The translations under genes were made by a program, and so were the position numbers. Under the pieces are notes generated by a model that ran no database searches, was not told the DNA's origin, and saw nothing but the letters and a program-made list of their open reading frames with translations. This document shows, piece after piece, positions 7,909 to 11,933 of a stretch of DNA of 11,933 bases (its first letter is position 1; each line of letters begins with the position of its first letter). The stretch comes from an uncultured Oscillospiraceae bacterium (lineage in GTDB: Bacteria; Bacillota; Clostridia; Oscillospirales; Oscillospiraceae): NCBI GenBank assembly GCA_934659445.1, contig CAKUHV010000049.1, positions 1 through 11,933 of the forward strand, given 5' to 3'.

Positions 7909-8955
7909 TTAAGGTTCTGTGGCCGGTTCCAAAAGGGTGATCGTCTTTTTGTCCATGTCCAGACGGCAGCGCGCACCGTAGGGAATGACGCCGATGGGCT
8001 CCGCGTGGCCGAAGTTCACATTGCACAGGATGGGCAGCTCCGGGCGTCCGCTCTCCCGCCCCACCACGGTGCGGTAGACCTCTTTATAGGGCTGGTATTT
8101 GCTGCGCCGGGCGGGCTTGCCCACCAGGACGCCCTTTATCACATCGAACAGCCCCTGGGCCGCCAGGTTCCGCAGGATCCAGGTGAGGTATGTGGTGGAC
8201 ATGTCCTCCTCGCTGGTCTCCAGGAACATGATCTTGCCCCGCCACTGCTCCTTTGTGGGCCAGATAGAGGTGCCCATCACCTCGATGAACACATCCAGAC
8301 AACCGCCCAGCAGCTCGCCCTCCACTGTGCCGCCGCCCTGCACCACCTCGTAGCCGATCTCCTCCGGGTGATAGGGCTTCAGGGTGTTCATATTCTTCTC
8401 ATCCCACCAGATCTTCTCGTCCTCGTCGTCGTACCAGTAGGGGGCAGACGGGATGTCCAGCGTGGGCTTGGGACAGAACAGGGTGTCCCGGATCATGGCG
8501 GCGGTATAGTCGTTGACCCTCACATACTCCGAAAAGTTGGTCATCACGCTGGCCCCGTAATAGGACATCACCCCCGCCTTATAGAGCATGAGGTGGTTGG
8601 ACGTGGTGTCGGAGAAGCCGGTAAATATCTTGGGGTCTCGGGCCAGCACATCGAAGTCGATATAGGGCAGCAGACGGATGGTGTCCTCCCCGCCGATGGC
8701 GTTGAACACCCCTCTGATCTCCGGGTCGCGGAAGGCGTCCATCAGGTCGGCGGCCCGGGCCTCCGGGTGGCGGTAGAGGTAGTCCCGCCCCTTCAGGGCG
8801 TTGGGCATCACCCGCACCTTCAGGCCGTAGTCCTCCTCCAGCCGCCGCCGGGCGATGTCCAGCTTGTGGATGGCCCAGGGCTCCCCCAGGGTCCCCGCGG
8901 ACAGGCTGACGATCGCTACAGTGTCGCCGGGACTCAAATGTCTGGGTTTTTTCAT
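7909..8955 (-). CDS. S66-family serine peptidase, LD-carboxypeptidase/MccF-like
   Basis: S66 enzymes are cytoplasmic Ser-Glu-His peptidases. LdcA removes the terminal D-Ala from muropeptide tetrapeptides during wall recycling, while MccF cleaves the toxic aminoacyl-nucleotide of microcin C. The 348 residues show the N-terminal SPGDTVAIVSLS (8-19), the nucleophile Ser115 in FTGFSDTT, the Glu246 candidate in FLETSEE, and His317 in NFGHAEP. The length is closer to MccF-like members (about 335-345 aa) than to LdcA (about 305 aa). An aromatic-rich insert at about 172-195 (YWYDD, KIWWDEKN) lies where MccF proteins carry the loop used to recognise the nucleotide moiety. Substrate therefore remains open. 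The ATG at 8955 overlaps the recD2 TGA (ATGA), and a GGAGGAGGGA ribosome site (8961-8970) lies inside recD2, indicating translational coupling. Confidence 0.88.
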   Translation of the reverse strand: MKKPRHLSPGDTVAIVSLSAGTLGEPWAIHKLDIARRRLEEDYGLKVRVMPNALKGRDYLYRHPEARAADLMDAFRDPEIRGVFNAIGGEDTIRLLPYIDFDVLARDPKIFTGFSDTTSNHLMLYKAGVMSYYGASVMTNFSEYVRVNDYTAAMIRDTLFCPKPTLDIPSAPYWYDDEDEKIWWDEKNMNTLKPYHPEEIGYEVVQGGGTVEGELLGGCLDVFIEVMGTSIWPTKEQWRGKIMFLETSEEDMSTTYLTWILRNLAAQGLFDVIKGVLVGKPARRSKYQPYKEVYRTVVGRESGRPELPILCNVNFGHAEPIGVIPYGARCRLDMDKKTITLLEPATEP

Positions 8956-11159
8956 ATGGCTCCCTCCTCCAGTCTGGCCCGCAGGCCGGAGTACCGCCGG
9001 GTCTGGCGGTTGTTCTGGATCATCCCGGCCACCACGCCGTCATCCCCCACGATGATCAGCAGCTCCCGGGCCCGGGTGATGGCGGTATACAGCACCCCCC
9101 GGGTCATGAGCATAGGGGCCCCGTCCAAGGCGGCCAGGATCACCGCCCGGTACTCGCTGCCCTGGGCCTTGTGGACGGTGACGGCAAAGGCGGGCTCCAG
9201 CTCACCCAGCATATCGGGGGCGTACTCCACCACCTTGCCGTCGAAGTCCACGGTGATGCACTCGCCGTCAATGGCCCGGACGACCCCGATGTCCCCGTTG
9301 AACATCCCCATGCCGGCGTTGGCCGTGCCCTGCTCCCGCCACAGGATGTCGTAATTGTTCTTCACCTGCATCACCCGGTCGCCGGCGCGGAAGATCCAGT
9401 CGCCGAAGCGCCGCTCCCCTTTTCCTTCCCCCGGGGGATTCAGGGCGGCCTGAAGGGCCTGATTCAGGTTGGCAGTGCCGGTGCCCCGCCTTCTGGTGGG
9501 GGACAGCACCTGGATCTGGTCGGCGGGGATGCCCATGCGCTCGGGCAGACGGCGGCGGCAAAGGTCCACAATGGTGTCCACCGCCGCCTGACTGTCCCGC
9601 CGGGACAGGAAAAAGAAGTCGCTGTCGTTGGCCCGCAGGTCGGGCAACTCCCCCCGGTTCACCGTGTGGGCGTTGCGGATGATGGCGCTCCGGGCCGCCT
9701 GACGGAACACCTCCGTCAGCCGCACCGCGGGCACCGCCCCGCTGCGGATCAGGTCGGCAAACAGGCACCCCGGCCCCACCGAGGGCAGCTGGTCCGGGTC
9801 CCCCACCAGCACCAGGCGGCACTCCGGCCGCAGGGCGTCCATGAGGGCCGCCATCAGGGGCAGGTCCACCATGGAGGTCTCGTCCACGATCACCGCGTCG
9901 GCGGCCAGGGGGTCGTCCCGGTCGTGGGTGAACACCTGCTGGCCGCTCTGGGGGTCGAAGCCCGTCTCCAGCAGGCGGTGGATGGTGGAGGCCTCCGCCC
10001 CGCACAGCTCCCCCAGCCGCTTGGCCGCCCGGCCCGTGGGGGCGGCCAGGGCGGTCTCCAGCCCCATGGCGTCAAACAGGGCCAGCACCCCCCGAAGGGA
10101 TGTAGTCTTGCCCGTGCCCGGGCCGCCGGTGAGCAGCATCACGCGGCTGCGGGCGGCCAGCTCCACCGCCTGCCGCTGCTGAGGTGCGTAGCGGATGCCC
10201 TGCTGCCGCTGGATGCGGTCGATCACGTCGTCCAGCCGCTCCGGGGGCAGCAGCTCGTCGTCCCGCGTCTCCAGCACCCGCCGAGCCACCAGCACCTCCG
10301 CCTCGTACAGGTCGGGCAGATACACCGCGTGCTCCCCGGCCACGGCGTCCTCCACCACCTGTCCCTTCCGGGACAGGCGCTCCAGCGCCTCCTCCAGTTC
10401 CTCCGTTGGGATGTCCAGCAGCTGCCCGGCGGCGGCCAGCAGCTTTTCCCGGGGCAGAAAGGTATGTCCGTTGCTCAGGTTGTGGACCAGCTCAAAGGTC
10501 AGTCCCGCCTCCAGCCGCAGGGGGTCGTCCCCCGCCAGCCCCAGACTTAAGGCCAGCCGGTCGGCCAGCGAGAAGTCCACGCCGAAGCCCTCCCCCACCA
10601 GCAGATAGGGGTCGTTTTTCAGGGCCTCCAGCGCCGCACCGCCGTAGCTGCGGTACAGGGGGGCGGCCAGCTCCATGGGAAGTCCGAGCTGCCCCAGAAA
10701 CTCCACCAGCAGCCGCATCCCCATCTGCCGCTGAAAGCTGGCGCTGATGGACATGGCCCGCTTGGGGGTGATCCCCCTGACCTTTGTCAGCTCCTCGGGG
10801 TGTTCCCCGATGACGGTGAGGGCGTCCTCGCCGAACTCCTCGATAAGTGCCCGGGCGGTGGCCTTGCCCACCCCCTTCACGGCCCCGGAGGCCAAATAGT
10901 GGAAAACCTCCTTCAGGCCCTGAGGCAGGCGGCGCTCCACGATCTCCGCCCGGAACTGGCGCCCATAGGCGGGATGGCGCACCCAGCTGCCCCGGATGGA
11001 CAGATACTCCCCCGGGGACACCCCGGGCATGGGGCCCACCACAGTCAACTCCTCCTCGTCGGACTCCAGCCGGAGGATGGTATAGCCGTTCTCCTCGTTC
11101 TGATAGATCAAAGAGGAGACCGTCCCCTCGATCAGCTGCAATTCTCTGCTCTCTGCCAT
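8952..11159 (-). CDS. recD2: RecD2-type ATP-dependent DNA helicase (SF1)
   Basis: RecD2 is a 5'-3' superfamily 1B helicase acting in DNA repair and replication-fork maintenance in bacteria that lack RecBCD partners for it. The 735 residues begin with an OB-like N-terminal domain (about 8-77), then helix-hairpin-helix repeats (GAVKGVGKATA 92-102; LTKVRGITPKRA 124-135). The helicase core has Walker A GGPGTGKT (345-352), Walker B VIVDETSM (423-430), motif III LVGDPDQLPSVG (451-462), motif IV VFRQ (484-487), motif V VTVHKAQGSE (660-669) and motif VI YTAITRARE (691-699). The length lies between Deinococcus RecD2 (about 715) and Bacillus YrrC (about 800). The long N-terminal extension separates it from RecD of RecBCD. 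The ATG at 11159 has AGGAG 7 bases upstream. It lies 30 bp after the small membrane protein gene. Confidence 0.95.
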   Translation of the reverse strand: MAESRELQLIEGTVSSLIYQNEENGYTILRLESDEEELTVVGPMPGVSPGEYLSIRGSWVRHPAYGRQFRAEIVERRLPQGLKEVFHYLASGAVKGVGKATARALIEEFGEDALTVIGEHPEELTKVRGITPKRAMSISASFQRQMGMRLLVEFLGQLGLPMELAAPLYRSYGGAALEALKNDPYLLVGEGFGVDFSLADRLALSLGLAGDDPLRLEAGLTFELVHNLSNGHTFLPREKLLAAAGQLLDIPTEELEEALERLSRKGQVVEDAVAGEHAVYLPDLYEAEVLVARRVLETRDDELLPPERLDDVIDRIQRQQGIRYAPQQRQAVELAARSRVMLLTGGPGTGKTTSLRGVLALFDAMGLETALAAPTGRAAKRLGELCGAEASTIHRLLETGFDPQSGQQVFTHDRDDPLAADAVIVDETSMVDLPLMAALMDALRPECRLVLVGDPDQLPSVGPGCLFADLIRSGAVPAVRLTEVFRQAARSAIIRNAHTVNRGELPDLRANDSDFFFLSRRDSQAAVDTIVDLCRRRLPERMGIPADQIQVLSPTRRRGTGTANLNQALQAALNPPGEGKGERRFGDWIFRAGDRVMQVKNNYDILWREQGTANAGMGMFNGDIGVVRAIDGECITVDFDGKVVEYAPDMLGELEPAFAVTVHKAQGSEYRAVILAALDGAPMLMTRGVLYTAITRARELLIIVGDDGVVAGMIQNNRQTRRYSGLRARLEEGAI

Positions 11160-11189
11160 GGGACGTCTCCTCTCTGTCTGTTTTCTGTC

Positions 11190-11486
11190 TTATCTCAATT
11201 CCGCCGCCGGATAGCGCCGGACCAGCTCCGCCGCCAGCATCCGGCCGGCAGGAGTCAGTTCTTCCGTCTCGATGACGATGGCGCCCCGCAGCAGACCCAT
11301 CCCCCGCAGCCAGTACAGGGCCCGCAGAGTCTGCTCCAGCTGTTCGCCGTCTCCCCGGCCGGGAACTGCGATCTTTACCCCCGGGGCCGGCAGAGGGCGC
11401 AGCAGCCGCCCCACCTGCCACCAAAGCAGGACTGCCAGTCCCGCCGCTGCCAATACGGTCCCCGTCAGCTCCAAAAATGCTCCCAT
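11190..11486 (-). CDS. Small single-pass membrane protein of unknown function, GT2-like tail
   Basis: The chosen ATG at 11486 gives 98 residues. A GTG nine bases further upstream (11495) is open but overlaps the GGAGG ribosome site at 11495-11499, which sits 8 bases before the ATG, so the ATG is preferred. One hydrophobic helix (about 7-25, with LLWWQVG at its end) is followed by a cytosolic tail of about 60 residues. The tail, starting VKIAVPGRGDGEQLEQTLRAL (37-57) and continuing GAIVIETEELTPAGRML (68-84), resembles the first beta-alpha-beta-alpha unit of a GT2/GT-A fold, where family 2 glycosyltransferases have VIPARNE and then VVDDGS. The acidic catalytic positions are not preserved and the rest of the fold is missing, so it is not a working transferase on this evidence. 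It sits between an export-type membrane protein and recD2 in one probable operon. Confidence 0.75.
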   Translation of the reverse strand: MGAFLELTGTVLAAAGLAVLLWWQVGRLLRPLPAPGVKIAVPGRGDGEQLEQTLRALYWLRGMGLLRGAIVIETEELTPAGRMLAAELVRRYPAAELR

Positions 11487-11531
11487 CGGACACACCTCCG
11501 GAGCATCCTATGCGGGCGCTCCCCCTCCTGC

Positions 11532-11933
11532 TCAGATCACGCCGGAGAACAGGTTGACCCCCACATGGGTCAGCAGCAGCATGATGCACCCAGCGGTCAC
11601 CACCCCCATGACCACCGCGGGCAGGGCCCTGCGCAGGCGCATCTCCAGAAAGGCCGCCGCCAGACAGCCCGTCCACGCCCCCGTGCCCGGCAGAGGGATG
11701 GCCACGAACAGCCACAGGCCCAGATACTGATACCGGGTGACCTTCTCCCCCTTCAGATGGGCCTTGCGCTCCAGCCGGTCCACCAGACCGTTCAGCCGGG
11801 GGATACGCCGCCGCATCCACTGGAAAATACGGCGGATATACACGATGATGAAGGGGGCGGGGATGATGTTGCCCACCACCGCCGCGGGAAAGGCCAGATA
11901 ATAAGGCAGCCCCAGGGCCACCCCGAAGGGCAG
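11532..11933 (-). CDS. Small multidrug-export family membrane protein (COG2426), N-terminus cut off
   Basis: The frame runs open from the window edge (11933) to a TGA at 11534-11532 and gives 133 residues, missing the N-terminus. It begins LPFGVALGLPYYLAF, which matches the conserved interior of the Sm_multidrug_ex family (PF06695/COG2426), where a GAIPLG-like motif lies just upstream. Visible features are the motif VVGNIIPAPFIIVYI followed by a basic stretch (MRRRIPRLNG), an interfacial loop (KAHLKGEKV), then YLGLWLFVAIPLPGTGAWTG and a last hydrophobic segment near the C-terminus. The family name rests on thin functional evidence, so the substrate is unknown. The GTG at 11921 is internal, not the start, because homology-like sequence continues upstream of it. 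It lies about 45 bp before the 98-aa membrane protein and probably heads or precedes the recD2 operon. Confidence 0.88.
   Translation of the reverse strand: MPFGVALGLPYYLAFPAAVVGNIIPAPFIIVYIRRIFQWMRRRIPRLNGLVDRLERKAHLKGEKVTRYQYLGLWLFVAIPLPGTGAWTGCLAAAFLEMRLRRALPAVVMGVVTAGCIMLLLTHVGVNLFSGVI

Noticed and set aside
5499..7976. An 825-codon open frame on the minus strand opposite clpE
   Set aside because: It is a by-product of high GC content and codon bias. Its translation is low-complexity Gly/His/Val/Leu/Gln with no domain, and it runs through the terminator hairpin, while the plus-strand protein carries every Clp motif.
8005..10550. Long plus-strand open frames opposite the S66 peptidase and recD2
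   Set aside because: The translations are His/Gly/Gln-rich shadow sequence with no ribosome sites or motifs. The minus-strand genes account for the region fully.
11487..11495. GTG at 11495 as start of the small membrane protein
   Set aside because: The codon overlaps the GGAGG ribosome site, which is properly spaced (8 bases) only for the ATG at 11486.
1..11933. Mobile elements, CRISPR arrays, tRNA/rRNA genes or toxin-antitoxin pairs
   Set aside because: No transposase or integrase, spaced repeat array, tRNA cloverleaf or rRNA-like sequence was seen. Almost all bases lie in ordinary chromosomal genes with uniform codon use.

Overview
The window looks like chromosomal DNA from a high-GC, low-copy-repeat Firmicute, most plausibly a gut Oscillospiraceae-type Clostridium (Flavonifractor/Lawsonibacter/Pseudoflavonifractor neighbourhood). 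This is inferred from gene order and protein flavour: Gram-positive style Shine-Dalgarno sites (GGAGG, AAAGGAGG), a strong G/C bias at third codon positions, a vitamin-uptake ECF module next to truA, a ClpE-type zinc-finger Clp ATPase, and recD2 without recBC. It is ordinary core-genome DNA. I see no phage, transposon, CRISPR, tRNA or rRNA.

Plus strand, 1-7902. The window opens inside an unrecognised gene (last ~56 codons). Thirteen bases later begins the energising module of a group II ECF transporter: ecfA1, ecfA2 (TTG start) and ecfT. Next come truA (TTG start), a membrane-anchored beta-propeller-like protein (DUF5711-like) that overlaps truA by one base (TAATG), and a CvpA-family membrane protein. 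Spacing is tight from ecfA1 to cvpA, so they probably form one transcription unit. A 136-bp gap carrying a direct heptamer repeat then precedes a large stand-alone Clp/Hsp100 ATPase, clpE-like, with an N-terminal Cys4 zinc finger.

A strong hairpin with an A tract on one side and a T tract on the other (7861-7902) separates two convergent blocks and can terminate both.

Minus strand, 11933 down to 7909. In transcription order: a partial small multidrug-export (COG2426) membrane protein, a 98-aa one-helix membrane protein of unknown function, the RecD2 helicase, and an S66 serine peptidase of the LD-carboxypeptidase/MccF type whose start overlaps the recD2 stop by four bases (ATGA). These look like one operon.

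Together the window covers micronutrient uptake (ECF), tRNA modification (TruA), protein quality control (ClpE), DNA repair (RecD2) and peptidoglycan or toxic-peptide processing (S66). I found no clearly new system. The points most worth a second look are the heptamer repeat upstream of clpE, the DUF5711-like/CvpA pair, the small GT2-like membrane protein, and the MccF-like peptidase coupled to recD2.
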